In this document: positions 22,300 to 35,629 of the stretch, piece by piece
How the letters are laid out: every line of letters begins with the position of its first letter
Position numbering within the stretch: position 1 is the stretch's first letter
Source of the DNA: Artemia franciscana
Lineage: Eukaryota; Arthropoda; Branchiopoda; Anostraca; Artemiidae
Assembly: GCF_032884065.1 (NCBI RefSeq)
Contig: NC_088867.1
Location: forward strand, 44,455,453-44,519,452
DNA length: 64,000 nt
Direction of reading: 5' to 3'
The notes under the pieces: model-generated
The model's database searches: none
What the model saw: the letters and a program-made list of their open reading frames with translations, nothing else
Told to the model about the DNA's origin: nothing
Translations under genes and position numbers: made by a program

Positions 22300-23159
22300 T
22301 GTCTTAGACTAGGGCACTTTGTATCAAATGAGTTATCGTAGAAACTTCAAACAGGGCTCATTCGATCGAAAACTGAAAGGGCTAGTGTCCTATTCAATAG
22401 TCGTGCAGAAATTTTGTCTATGAGGATGACAACCCCCCCCCCATATTCCTCAGAGCAAAGGTTGCAAGTTATGTCCTGAAGTCATACAGGGTTTTTATAG
22501 GAAGCGTTGTCGTAGAAACTTCAAGAAGGGCTCATTCGATTGAAAATTGCGAGGGCTAGTGCCCTTTTTATAGTCGGAAGTGATCAGAAGGCGAATGCCC
22601 CTCCCGCCGATCATTTCCCTAAGCATTTTCGATCAAAGTTTTGATAAAACGATTTTATTCAACGTAGTTGAAAGGTCTGGAATTTGAGAATTAACCCACC
22701 CTTAAAACCTAAAATGTCCATATAAATAATAGTCTTAATTGTGAAACCTCAATATGAAAGACGAGACTTGTTAGTAACCAATAAAAAATGGAAATGAAAG
22801 ATAACATATGACATAATATACGATTGGAAATTGAGAGGACCATTGCCCTTCTTATTAGTTGAAAATGATCAGAGTGGAATGCCCCCCACGCCCATCATTT
22901 CCCCAAACACTTCAAATCACAATTTTCAGAGCGCCATTTTGTTCCACGTAGTTAAAAGGTCTGGAAATTATGTCTTTGAGGATGACAAATCCCCCCAGCC
23001 CTCATGAGAAGGGCTGTAAGTTATTCACTGGGGGCACATAAGGTTTTTATATAAAGTGTGGTCATATAAACTTCGAAGGGGGCTCATTAGATTGGTAATC
23101 AGAAGCTCTAGTGCCCTTTTTAAGAGTCAAAGTGATCAGGGGGCAACTACCCTACCCTC

Positions 23160-23213
<54 letters not shown>

Positions 23214-24690
23214 GTATTGTTTCGAAATACTTCTATAGAAATTTTGAGGCACTCATTTTATTCAAAATAGCTTAAATATCATATAGCAAGGCTTATGGGG
23301 TTGAAACAAACCCCGGAGCCTGGAGGCAAGGGGTTTAAGATATGCCGCAGGGGCATTTAAGGCTTAAGGAGGGGATGGTTGTATAAACTTAAGAGTAGGG
23401 TCATTTGGTTGAAAATTCGGAAGTTCTAGCTCCCTTTTAAGAGCCAAAAGCGACGGAGGGCAGCTAGCCCCCTCCCCCGACTACCCCTCTTCATCAAACG
23501 AATTGGATTCAAATTATGAGATAGAAATTTTTCTCAAAATAGTCCAATGAATATATAACAATTCCTCTAGGGTTGACACGACCCCAAAGTGCCCTGGGGA
23601 TAGGGTTGTAGATCATACCCTAGGGGCATATAAGGTTCTTATGGAATGAATAGTCATATTAGTTTCAGATGAGGCTCGCTTGACTTGAAGAAGTTATAGT
23701 GCCCTTTTGAAGAGTCAAAATTGATTTGAGAGAAACCAGCCCCCCTCTCCCATGCTCATCATTTACACAAAGACATCCAATCAGAATTTTGAGATATCAA
23801 TTTTGTTTATCGTAGTTGAACGTTCCAGAAATTATTTCTTTGAGAAAGATACTTCCGCCCCCACAGCTGTCAGGGTAAAGGCTGTAAGTTATGTCCCGGG
23901 GGCACATAGGGTTCTTATAGAAAAGGTGGTCGTATATATTTCGGAGGTGGCTCTTGGATTGGTAATCTGAATTTCTAGTGCCCTTTTTAAGAGTTAAATT
24001 CACCACAGGGCAGCTAGCCACCAACACCCCCCCCCCAACACGTCACCTTCTCCCGAAATGCATCGAATAAAAAATTTTGATACAGTCATTTTATTCAAAA
24101 TAGTCCAAAGATCATATAACAAGGCTTTGTGGTTGATACAAATCACCACAGCCTGGGGACAAGGGTTGTAAGTAGTGCCGCGGTGTATTTCAGGTTTTTA
24201 TAAAAGGTTGTTTTTCAACTTAAGCAGAGGCTTATATGGTTGAAAACTTTTCAAGTTCTAGTTCCTTTTTAAGCGTCAAAAGTGATGGAGGGCATTTGGC
24301 CCTCCCCCCTCCATTCCCAACAACTCCTCTTTTCGCCAAACACATCTGACTGAAATTATGAAATAGTAATTTTGCTCAAAATAGTCCAAAGAACATGTAA
24401 TAATGCCTCTAGGGTTGACACAACTCCTCAGCACCCTGGGGGTAGGGTTGCAAGTTATGCCATGAGGGCATATAAGCTTTTATGGAATAGGAGGTCGTAT
24501 AAACTTTAGATGGGGCTCATTTGATTTGAAATCGGAAGTTATAGTGTCCTTTTTAAGAGTTAAAGTGATTTGAGAGCAACCGGCCCCCCTCCCCTCCATG
24601 CTCAATATTTCCCTTAAAACTTCCAATCAAAATTTGGGGATAACAATATTGTTCAACGAAGTTAAAGAGTCCAGAAAATATGTCAGTGGC
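22300..24690. repeat. Satellite-like array of ~285-bp R1-type modules with trimer order
   Basis: The anchor TCTAGTGCCCTTTTTAAGAG recurs, diverged, near 22553, 22845, 23105, 23420, 23695, 23970, 24255 and 24540. The mean spacing is close to 285 bp. Modules three apart are most alike (23105 with 23970, 23420 with 24255, 23695 with 24540), giving a higher-order period near 850 bp. Module text (GGGCTCATT...TTCTAG, then a C-rich run) matches the inner part of the R1 repeats at 42.6, 51.7, 55.2, 57.2 and 62.8 kb. Lies within TAF1B intron 3. Confidence 0.75.
23161..23210. repeat. (CA)n microsatellite
   Basis: About 25 AC units inside a C-rich part of one array module. Confidence 0.95.
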
Positions 24691-24899
24691 CAGAAAATAT
24701 GCCAGAAGATAATTTGCACTTTACAGAAAAAACAAGAGCTAAGAGCTCATATGGCACTTGTGACGAGGCGAGAAGAGCTAAGAGCCAAGAGATCATATGG
24801 CATGAGCTCTAACAAAATTTATGAATCTTTAAAAAACAAAATTCTAACAAAATTCTATGATTGATTTAAAAAGGAAAATAAGAGGCTTAATGCCGGTCA

Positions 24900-27235
24900 G
24901 GATTTAAAAAAGAGCTCTGAGTCACGAAGTCCTTTTAAATATCAAAATTCACTAAGATCCGATCACCCACTCGTAAGTTATAAATACCTAATTTTTTTCT
25001 AATTTTTCCTCTCCCTTTAGCCCCCCAGATGGTCGAATCTGGGAAAACGACTTTATCAAGTCAACTTGTGCAGCTCCCTGACACGCCTATCAATTTTATT
25101 CGTCCTAGCACGTCCAGAAGCACCAAACTCGCCAAATCACTGAACCCCTCCCCCCAACTCCCCCAAAGAGAGCGAATCCAGTACGATTCTGTCAATCACG
25201 TATCAAGGACATTTGTTTATTCTATCCACCAAGCTTCATCCGGATTCCTATACTCCAAGTGTTTTTCCAAGATTTCCCCCTCCAACTCCCCCCAATGTCA
25301 AACGATCTGGTCGGGATTTGAAATAAGAGCTCAGAGACATGAATTCTTTCTAAAAATCAAATTTCATTCAGATCCGATCATCTATTCGTAAGATAAAAAT
25401 ACCCCAATTTTCACGTTTTCCAAGAATTCCGGTTTCCCCCTCCAACTCCCCCCAACGTCACAGGATCTGGTCAGAATTTAAAATAAGAACTTTAAAGCAC
25501 AAGATCCTTCTAAATATCAAATTTCATCAAGATCTGGTAACCCTTTCGTAAGTTACAAATACCTCAATTTTCAAAATTACCCCCCCTCCAATTCCACCAA
25601 AGAGAGCAAATCCGGTCCGGTTATGTCAGTCACGTAACTTAGACAGTTTTTTATTCTTCCCATCCAGTTTCATCCTGATCTCATAGCTTTAAGTATTTTC
25701 TAAGATTTCCGGTCCCCCCCCCTACTACCCCCCAATTACGCTTGATCCGGTTGAGATTTAAAATAAGAGATCTGAGTTACGAGGTCCTTCTAAATATGAA
25801 GTTTCATGAAGATCCGATCACTCCTTCGTAAGTTAAAAATACGTCATTTTTTCTTATTTTTCAGAATTAACCCCCCCCCCCAATAGATCGGATCCGTTCC
25901 AATTATGTAAATCACGTATGTAAGACTTCTGCTTATTTTTCCCGCCAAGTTTCATCCCGATCCCTCCAATCTAAGCGTTTTCCATGATTTTAGGTTCCCC
26001 CATCCCAAACTTCCCCCAACGTCACCAGATCCAGTCAGGATTTAAAACAAGAGCTTTGAGACACGATATCCTTCTAAATATCAAATTTCATTGAGATCCG
26101 ATAACCCGTTCGTAAGTTATAAATACCTCATTTTTTCTAATTTTTCAGAATTAACCCCTCCCCCAACTACCCCAAAGAGAGCGGATCCGTTCCGGTTATG
26201 TCAATCATGTATCTAGGACTCGTGATTATTTTTTCCACCAAGTTTCATCCCGATCCCTCCACTCTAAGTGTTTTTCAAGTTTTAGGTTTCCCCCTCCCAA
26301 CTCCCCCCCCCCAATGTCACCAGATCTGGTCGGGTTTAAAATAAGAGCTCTGAGCCACGATATCCTTCTAAATATCAAATTTCATTGAGATCCGATCACC
26401 TGTTCGTAAGTTAAAAATACCTCATTTTTTCTAATTTTTCAGAAATAACCCCCCCCCCACTATTACAAAGAGAGCGGATCCGTTCCGTTTATGTCAATAA
26501 TGTATCTAGCACTTGTGTTTATTTTTCCCACCAAGTTTTATCCCGATCCCTCCAATCTAAGTGTTTTCCTAGTTTTAGGTTTCCCCCTCCAACCCCCCCC
26601 CCCCCAACGTCACCACATCCGGTCGGGATTTAAAATAAGAGCTCTAAGACAAGATATCCTTCTAAACATCAAATTTCATTGAGATCCGATCACCCGTTCG
26701 TAAGTTAAAAATACCTCATATTTTCTAATTTTTCAGAATTACAACCCCCCCCCCAACTACCCCAAAGAGAGCGGATCCATTCTGATTATGTCAATCATGT
26801 ATCTGGGACTTGTGCTTATTTTTCCCATCAAGTTTCATCCCGATCCCTCCACTCTAAGTATTGTCCGAGATTTTAGGTTTCCCCCCCTCCAACTCCCCCC
26901 AATGACATCAGATCCAGTCGGGATTTAAAATAAGAGCTCTGAGACACAATATGATTCCAAACATCAAATTTCATTAAGATTCCATCACCCATTCATAAGT
27001 TAAAAATACTTCATTTTTTCTATTTTTTCCGAATTAACCGGCCCCCCACTCCCCCCCCCCAGATGGTCAAATTGGGAAAACGACTATTTCTAATTTAAGC
27101 TGGTCCCGTCCCTGATACGCCTGCCAAATTTCATCGTCCTAGCTTACCTGGAAGTGCCTAAAGTAGCAAAACCGGGACCGACAGACAGACCGACAGAATT
27201 GGCGATTGCTATATGTCACTTAGTTAATGCCAAGT
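24900..27235. repeat. Second tandem array, ~290-bp unit
   Basis: The anchor AAATAAGAGCTCTGAG...CCTTCTAAATATCAAATTTCAT (seen with variation) occurs near 24910, 25325, 25484, 25760, 26045, 26338, 26632 and 26928. Spacing is 276-296 bp in the last six units. Each unit carries C-runs and GAGAGCGGATCC. A CCCAGATGGTC module flanks both ends (25022 and 27059). The array closes with ACAGACAGACCGACAGAATT and GGCGATTGCTATATGTCACT. Neighbouring units are more alike towards the right end, as expected from local amplification. Confidence 0.75.
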
Positions 27236-27610
27236 GCCATAAAAAAGTATGTGCATTGTCAGTTTAATATAAATATGCTGATATTTATTCCTTAAAACGT
27301 TAATAGTATTTAATTTCTTAAAAAATTTTAAATGAAAACATTTAAAATTCATTTTTCCAGCAAAATGCAAATTATGTTCTGGCCTTGGGAAGTATAGGGG
27401 GTTTTGAGTCCTACTCATGTTAATTTCTGCTCGTTTTGAGTGACTCGGTTATTCATTGTAATTTCTGTTCGTTTTAGGTTTCATTTATTTATCAATGCTG
27501 ATTTGTGGTAGTATTACGCTTGGTAACTTATTGGATTTTATTTTTGCTCATTTTTGGTGTAATAGAGTTCTCTAATCTTCTATGAAAAACTTCTTTTGTG
27601 AAAAAAGTTT
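27235..27610 (+). repeat. Dispersed repeat C, copy 1
   Basis: The segment with GTGGTAGTATTACGCTTGGT and TTATTTTTGCTCATTTTTGG matches, inverted, the copy at 35130-35490 in intron 1. Confidence 0.65.
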
Positions 27611-28717
27611 TCTTTAATTAATATCTATAAAGGGCAAGAAACTTGATGATGAAAGGATAAATGTTGGTAAAAATGGCAAATCGACTCTTATCCGATTCTT
27701 GAAGGATTTTTTGACTGACATATCACTTCCGATAAATATTAATGAAAATGAAAGAGGATGACTGTTCTGACAAATTAATAAAATTATGGTTCATAATTAT
27801 GGTATATATCATTCAATTTATGTATATTTCATTACAATATGTATAGTTCATATATATATATATATATATTTATGTTTATTTCATTAACAATATGTTTATC
27901 TTTTATATTTCATTAAAAGTACATAATCCAATGCATGCGTATATGAGCGTCTATCTGTCCTTTGTACAATATGCCCATACTGTTGATATGAGTGCAAAGA
28001 AATTGTAACAAGTTGTTCTTTATATTCTTGCAAAGAAAATCCCCCCCTGATACTTGTCACACTGATGATTTTAGAGTCCCATTTACATGAATATTTGAGC
28101 GTTCTTTGCGACAATTTTTTCGCATTTTGTGAATATCCAATTAAAAAATTTGTCAATTATAAATTCCTTCATCTAACAAAACTTCGTACACTTAAAATTA
28201 ATTTTTCAGCAAACTCTCTGAATTTGGTATTCACCAATACTTTTAAAATTTAAAATTTGCATCCCGGAGGGAAATTTTCCAGGACAAGAATGGTCCACAG
28301 AGGGAATTTTCTGGGGGATTCTTTTTCAAATACTTTTGAATTTAAAAATACGACCGTTACTAAGATGCGAGGGGAATTTTCCGGGAAATTCGCCCACAAG
28401 AAAATTTTGAGGGGGAGTTTTCCAAGGAAGGGGGATTTCCCTTGAGTTTCCTATTGTTTAAGATCGTAGCAATGCGCAACGTGTAAGTTATTCCTACAAA
28501 AAAATAGTTTCAGAACACTAAAAAATAGTGTTATACCCATAGTCCGTATCCCATGTTTCGACAACTTTATACGGAACCAAAAATAGGGCTTTTAACCTTA
28601 TTTTAGAAACCCTTATTTCTTTTGGACTTGGGACTTTAAAAATTTAATAAGAAAAAATACAGAGGGCATCTGAATAATACTGACTTCACTTTGACATAGA
28701 GTAAAAAAATTTAAATT

Positions 28718-28720
<3 letters not shown>
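27610..28720. other. Intron 3 remainder
   Basis: AT-rich. 28255-28450 carries GGGGGAATTTTCC-like text also found in R1 copies (43160-43400, 63110-63380), so a fragment of R1 lies here. No gene. Confidence 0.45.
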
Positions 28721-28721
<1 letters not shown>

Positions 28722-28808
<87 letters not shown>

Positions 28809-28890
28809 TATATATATATATAAAATATATATATATAAAATATAAAATATTTATATATATATATATATATTATATATATATAAAATATTT
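28722..28890. repeat. (TA)n microsatellite, imperfect
   Basis: TA repeat with AAA interruptions after 28800. It lies about 140 bp downstream of the exon 3 donor. Confidence 0.95.
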
Positions 28891-29026
28891 AATTTTATCT
28901 ATTTAGGAGATCAAATGTACAAACATAAAAGAGTAGCCGTTTTAGGTATACAGCATCTGCTGAAACTACCCGTAACGTAAAACACTTGTAAGAACCTAAG
29001 AGATAAAGTCGTTAGCAATCTTCTAC

Positions 29027-29204
29027 CTTGCTTGTGCTCCATATGATCCTTGTTTCTTTCCAAATTTTTCATCAATGGACCTGCAGAACATTAAGACTTT
29101 CTCTTCAAAATCATTCACTAACTCTATAATATTCATATCCCTTAGACATTTCACAGCATGTCTAACAGTCAGCTCGAACTTCCTCCACTTGTTAACTCTA
29201 AGAA
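29027..29204 (-). CDS. TAF1B: TAF1B exon 3
   Basis: Acceptor TTTATTTTCAG before 29204 and donor GTAGAA at 29026. The exon reads (V)LRVNKWRKFELTVRHAVK, continues with a helix-rich stretch (LRDMNIIELVNDFEEKVLMF) and ends GKKQGSYGAQA(R). Codons are split correctly with exons 2 and 4. TAF1B proteins have a W...FE... helical region here, before the acidic linker. A Helitron insertion begins only about 150 bp upstream of the acceptor, in intron 2. Confidence 0.75.
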
Positions 29205-29505
29205 CTGAAAATAAATTTATAGCATCAGTTATAAAAGAAAAAAACAAAAGTTAGGTCAAAAACAAAATTGGATAATTCTAGAACGTCGTTTATTTTCTAA
29301 AAAAAAATGTCATAAAACAACCAAATTCTTACCTTGTATTATAAAATCTATTTATTACTAGCTGTTGGGGTGGCACTTCGCGCCACCCCAACACCTAGTT
29401 GGTGGGGCGCATCGCGCCCCCCAAGCCCCCCCGCGCGCGTAAGTCGTTACGCGCCATATTAGTTACGCGCCATTGTAGTTGTGTCCTTGTGTCCCATCTG
29501 TGAAT

Positions 29506-30414
<909 letters not shown>

Positions 30415-30569
30415 TTTAACTACGTAAAATGTGCGAACATACAACATTCTTCGCTGTCCCATTGTCTGTGCATATAAATAGATTGTCAGGTTTACTGACT
30501 CTTGAACATGCAACATATAATTGTCCATGGGAAAAACAATACGTATTCAGATCTATACCTCATTATTCT

Positions 30570-31400
30570 AATGCTGTGTCCCTGTGTCCCGGTCGTCATT
30601 TATATTCCCTGTATCCCGGTCGTCAGTTGTGTCCCGGTGTCCCAGTTTGGAATTTCTCTTTGAGTGTCCCGGTCGTCATTTATATTCCCTGTGTCCCGGT
30701 CGTCATTTGTGTCCCGGTCTGTAATTTCTATTCGAACAGTCCCTGTGTCCCGGTCGTCATTTATATATCCCGCATGTGCCCCCGGCGTCCCCGTTGTAGT
30801 TGTGTCCCTGTGTCCCGGTCGTCATTTATATTCCCTGTGTCCTGGTCGTGATTTGTGTCCGGGTGTCCCAGTCTGTAATTTCTCTTTGAGGTTCCCGGTC
30901 GTCATTTATATTCCCTGTGTCCCGGTCGTCATTTGTGTCCCGGTGTCCCTTTCTGTAATTTCTATTCGAACAATCCCTGTGTCCCGGTCGTCATTTATAT
31001 ATCCCGCCTGTGCCCCCGGCGTCCCCGTTGTAGTTGTGTCTCTGTGTCCCGGTCGTCATTTATATTCCCTGTGTCCTGGTCGTGATTTGTGTCCAGGTGT
31101 CCCAGTCTGTAATTTCTCTTTGAGGTTCCCGGTCGTCATTTATATTCCCTGTGTCCCGGTCGTCATTTGTGTCCCGGTGTCCCGGTATGTAATTTCATCA
31201 GTTGACAAACATTATGTCAGTCGTTGTCATTTATATTCCCTGTGTCCCGGTCGTCATTTGTGTCCCGGTGCTTTGTTGATGGTGATTGCTAATCGAACAT
31301 TCCTTGTGTCCCGGTCGCTTTCTCTTTGAGTGTCCCGGTCGTCATTTATATTCCCTATGTCCCGGTCGTCATTTGTGTCCCGATGTCCCGGTCTGTAATT
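30570..31400. repeat. GTGTCCCGG minisatellite in Helitron E
   Basis: The longest of the three arrays, with a higher-order period of about 250 bp (30750-31000 repeats at 31000-31250, each with CCCGCCTGTGCCCCCGGCGT or a variant). Confidence 0.8.
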
Positions 31401-31499
31401 TCGTCAGTCGAAAACATGACGTCAGTCGACACAGAAACATGACGTCACCTGACAGATCCACAGACAGACAACTTATTTTTATATATATATATAGATTGC

Positions 31500-32100
31500 T
31501 CTGAGAGTAATTTAAAATATGACCTTGCCTAGTTTTTTAAAAGTAATTATAAATTTTACTTTTTTCTGTCATTTCAACATGCCTCGCTTGATAAAAACAA
31601 AGAATCACGAACAGGTTATGCTACCAAAGTTGAACAATGAGTTGGAATACTAACCAAAATACGCTATTTCTACCGAGTCTTAGAACGTATTCAAGACTAG
31701 CCAAAAAGACAAAAGAGGAGGGATTTCATTAGGATAGCATTGATGAAATGAAACAAAACCCTATTTTACATTAATTTTTTACTAAGTTTCAATGTAACTT
31801 TAACTAAGTTTTAATGTAACTTTTCTTGAGTTTTCATTTCATTTGAATTGCAAGTTTCTGAGTGAAATATTAAAAACCAATTCAAAGTCAGAAGTATATA
31901 TAGCCCATATTCACTTCAGAAATTACTATTAGCACCGTCAAATCATAGTCAATACGCCAACTTTGACTTAGTAAAGAGCGAAGTGCATTTCGTTTTCTGT
32001 AGTTACTTCGTGTGGAAAAGTTAATAGAATAAACTTGAGAGGGGGCTGGCTCGATTGGATTTTGAGGGTTATAGTACACTTGTTAAGAAACGAACGTCAT
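31500..32100. other. Intron 2 sequence, no feature
   Basis: AT-rich; no coding evidence. Confidence 0.5.
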
Positions 32101-32119
32101 TGAAGGGTATACCAGCCTC

Positions 32120-32520
32120 CCTACTCAGAAACGGAATTAGGGAGGGCAAAGAGGCATTTGTCCCGGGTGCAGAAAATTTTCAGGGCGCAAAATTTCAAAT
32201 ATATAATCAATTCACTTTGTAATTATTCAACTTTTATTGTAAAGTAGAGGACGCTGTTGGCAGTAGGTATAAGCAAGCTGGAACCGATATTTTCCTTTTT
32301 CTCATATATTCCCCATAATTCCTCGAACATAAAGGTAAGTTGACCAAATTTAATTAATTCTAATGTTTTTGGGATATTCTGTATTCAAATCTTGTTAATA
32401 AATGAAAATTTTGTTAAAGTTTGGCCTGAAAATTTTTGGAAGATAGGGGGGGGGGCTAATCAAGATTTTTTCTCAACCGCAAGAGAGGTCAGAACGGCCA
32501 CGGTCCCTACTGCACCCTAC
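32120..32520 (+). repeat. Dispersed repeat D, copy 1
   Basis: The stretch GGGCGCAAAATTTC ... ATTTTGTTAAAGTTTGGC ... AATCAAGATTTTT ... GGCCACGGTCCC matches 59610-60020 in the same orientation. A non-coding dispersed repeat. Confidence 0.6.
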
Positions 32521-32529
32521 TCTGTAACG

Positions 32530-34470
32530 GGGCGAAGCCTGTGGCATTGAATCAAGTCACAGATAGCTATTTTGGCTCAAAATATTTGAAAGGTGCAATA
32601 AATACATGTTTGGAGATTTTACGACCCACGCAGGCCTTGAGGTATGCAGACTACCACAGGCAGTCTGGTTTCCTTTCTTTTCTTATAACTTTCCTTTCTT
32701 CAAGGAAAAACTTATAGTAGCCAAAAAGGCAAGCATGTTGAATCTTGGCTGTTTGATCGGCTTGAAGCTTCCAATATCGTCCCAAGGTCAAGAGGACTTC
32801 AAACATTTACCGAAAAAGAGGAGGGCACTAGGAGACCAAAAGTGGACTGAAAACTGTTTTTCTCTGAACCAAGAGAACCTAAATGGACAGATATTTTAGA
32901 CCGAGAGAACAGGTCCTCTAAAACTGAGGCCCTAAAAAAGCATTTTCGTTCTAAATGAATATTTTATCTTCAGGTCCGTGTGTCAAGAGGATCGCACTGC
33001 ACAGATATAAAAATTGATTTTCTAAATAATAAGGTCATTTTCTCTGAGTGGCTTGAAACGTATACCGTAAGTTCTAGTACTAACAATTCCTCCAAAAAAT
33101 ATGAAAAAGGGACAAAAAGTATTTCTTTCAATCGACTTGAAATTCATATTTATTGGCCCTAAGGAGCCCCAATCTGCCTCAAAAAACTAATATAGATTCG
33201 CGGGAAAACGTGGTCAGAAAAAGGGTCAAAACATTTTGTCCCTTAGCGACTTAAAACTTACATCCGTAAGCCCATGGGGCAACTAGCCCTACTACAAGAA
33301 AAGAAAAGATATATTCAAACATACAATAAATATATTACATCCCCATGAGGGCTTCTTGGCAGTTAAAGGAGTCCTTTAGACAAACACACGAGTCATTTAA
33401 AAATCAACTCAGAGAGTACAAAGGAGATTTTAAGGATTATACAACCAAGCAGCAAAAAATAGACTCAAATCAATCCTAGAAAAAAAAAATACAAGAGGCC
33501 TGTTTTTTTTTAACAATTTTAAAGAAGCTAAACCGGTGACACCTTCAAGGGATTATCAACGCAGAATATTCCGAACAATATATATTCTCCATTACTGGAT
33601 TGAAGTTTAGCCTTACGAACTGAGTAAAAATAATTTGAGCTGGATCCATAGCAAGAGGGTGACATGTAGTTTGACTAGAGGTGAAAGATAACAGAACAAT
33701 AAGGAGCTCAAGGAGGTCACCATGGAGCTAAGAAAAAATGAAGCATGACCTCGAAAAGAAATAAAGGCATTCAAAATCAAGTAATAGGATAGCTACTGAA
33801 CAATTAATTTCATGGACGAGTTAGTTTTATTACAAGCCTTGGAAAGGTGTTTAAAAGAGAGGGAAATGTCTACATCAATTTTATTAGATAGTAAGAAATA
33901 TAAGACTGGATCAAGCAGTGAAAGAGGATTCCAAAATTAATTCAGGCAAAGAATCCTCAAGCTTACTTGAGATTTTGAGATTCAACCAAAGTGACATTTT
34001 TAAGATAGTTTTCCATCAATAAAGATACAATTATTAAGTGACCTATGTGATCATTTGAAGGACAAATTTTGTCAATAAGTATACCCAATAATCGAACATA
34101 TCAGTCTTTAGATCTTCTAATAGTACTATTTGATAAATTACTTTTTTCAGATAACTGAGGAACTGTTTAAAAAATAAATGAGACAATTAAAACCATGAAT
34201 TGAAAAATTTGTGGCAGGATAATTAGCATCAAACCACAAAAGTACTTTTATGAACAAAGGCACTGCATTTGACAGAAGTTCAGATACATTTCTTCCCACT
34301 CATCCCGATGCAGTATAAAGATAGAGCATTCTCGAAAATATCTGGTAGATGACGTTACTCACAGCCGTAAATGATTTTTATATTAAAATTGGGTCCTGTG
34401 GTTTTTGTACAAACAATTTACCTGAGCTAGATAAATCATTAATTAGAATTTATCTGACGTGAAAATTCAA
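32530..34470. other. Intron 2 sequence, no feature
   Basis: About 1.9 kb of AT-rich sequence up to exon 2. A 97-codon plus-strand frame at 32606-32899 has no recognisable domain or splice context and is not called. Confidence 0.45.
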
Positions 34471-34481
34471 AATTTTCTTAC

Positions 34482-34593
34482 CTTCTTGCTCCTCAGCCTT
34501 CAGTTGCTGTAGTTCGTTATAGGAATATAACGTCTGCGTCTGAGTAGCTGAATAGTCAACAACAACGTTTTTTGTATCTTCTTCCAAAGATTC
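34482..34593 (-). CDS. TAF1B: TAF1B exon 2
   Basis: Acceptor TTATTACAG before 34593 and donor GTAAGA at 34481. The only open frame is phase 0 at its start: ESLEEDTKNVVVDYSATQTQ, then TLYSYNELQQLKAEEQE, ending one base into a Gly/Val-forming codon. It lies between the zinc ribbon and the first helical region, the place of the short B-reader/linker-like segment in TFIIB-type factors. Assignment depends mostly on phase and order, because this stretch is poorly conserved in the family. Confidence 0.7.
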
Positions 34594-34965
34594 CTGTAAT
34601 AAAAAACGAAATACAAAAGCCTTGTTTTGATTGACAGTATTCATCCTACTTTGACCAAACAGTCAATAATAGCTGTCGGAATGTTCGGAGTATATTGACT
34701 GTCCAATCATAGGAGACTGTTGAAAAACAACTAGCCTACAAAAGATGCTGCTGGCACATTAAATGATGTTAATCAAGACGAGGCCTACGACAGTGGAAGC
34801 TAACTAATATATGCAAATATATCAGGTATATGACCAATAGTTGTCCTCGGCAAAAGATGAAAATAGCTCAAAATTGAGCTATATATCATGAAAACCAACT
34901 TAAAATAATCTTAAAAAAGAATAGTATAAATTGAACATGATTTTTTCAACTGATTTAGTGGAAAC

Positions 34966-35072
<107 letters not shown>

Positions 35073-35129
35073 GTTTTTATCAGAATCCAATTTTTAATTA
35101 GATTAATTAAGAAAAAACTTTTTCCACAA

Positions 35130-35490
35130 AATACATTTTTCAAAGAAAATTAAAGAACTTCATTAAACAAAAAATGAGCAAAAATAAGATCAAATAATCT
35201 ACCAAGCGTAAAATTACCACAACTCACGATTCATAAACAAATGGAACCCAAAAAAAAACAGAAATGAAAATAAATAACCAAGTCAAACTCAAAACGAGGA
35301 GAAATCTGTGCCTTCCCAAGGCGAGAACATGATTTGCAATTTCCTGAAAAAAATAATTGTTTTTACTTTTGTAACTTTAATAAATCAAATATTATTAACA
35401 ATTTATTAATGAATATCAGCATATGTATTTTAAATACTGACAATGCACATTCATTTTTTTTTTTCATTAAAGTGCAAATTATGTTCTGAA
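35130..35490 (-). repeat. Dispersed repeat C, copy 2 (inverted relative to copy 1)
   Basis: Reverse complement shows TTACGCTTGGTAGATTATTT and TTATTTTTGCTCATTTTTTG, matching 27480-27560. Confidence 0.65.
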
Positions 35491-35629
35491 TTTAGAACCA
35501 AACTGAATTTATGAACTTTGAATTTAGAACCAAATTGAACTTAAATAAGTAAACTACATTATTAAGTTAAATAGCTTAAACTTAATAATGTAAGCTGTCA
35601 GTGTGATAATGCTTTGTCACCCTATTCAC

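Noticed and set aside
23056..23238. Frame with HTHTHT run
   Set aside because: (CA)n microsatellite in a repeat module.
30664..31329. 221-codon plus-strand frame
   Set aside because: Same minisatellite; no codon structure, start context or homology beyond the repeat.
32606..32899. 97-codon plus-strand frame
   Set aside because: No domain, no splice context, codon use like the surrounding AT-rich DNA.
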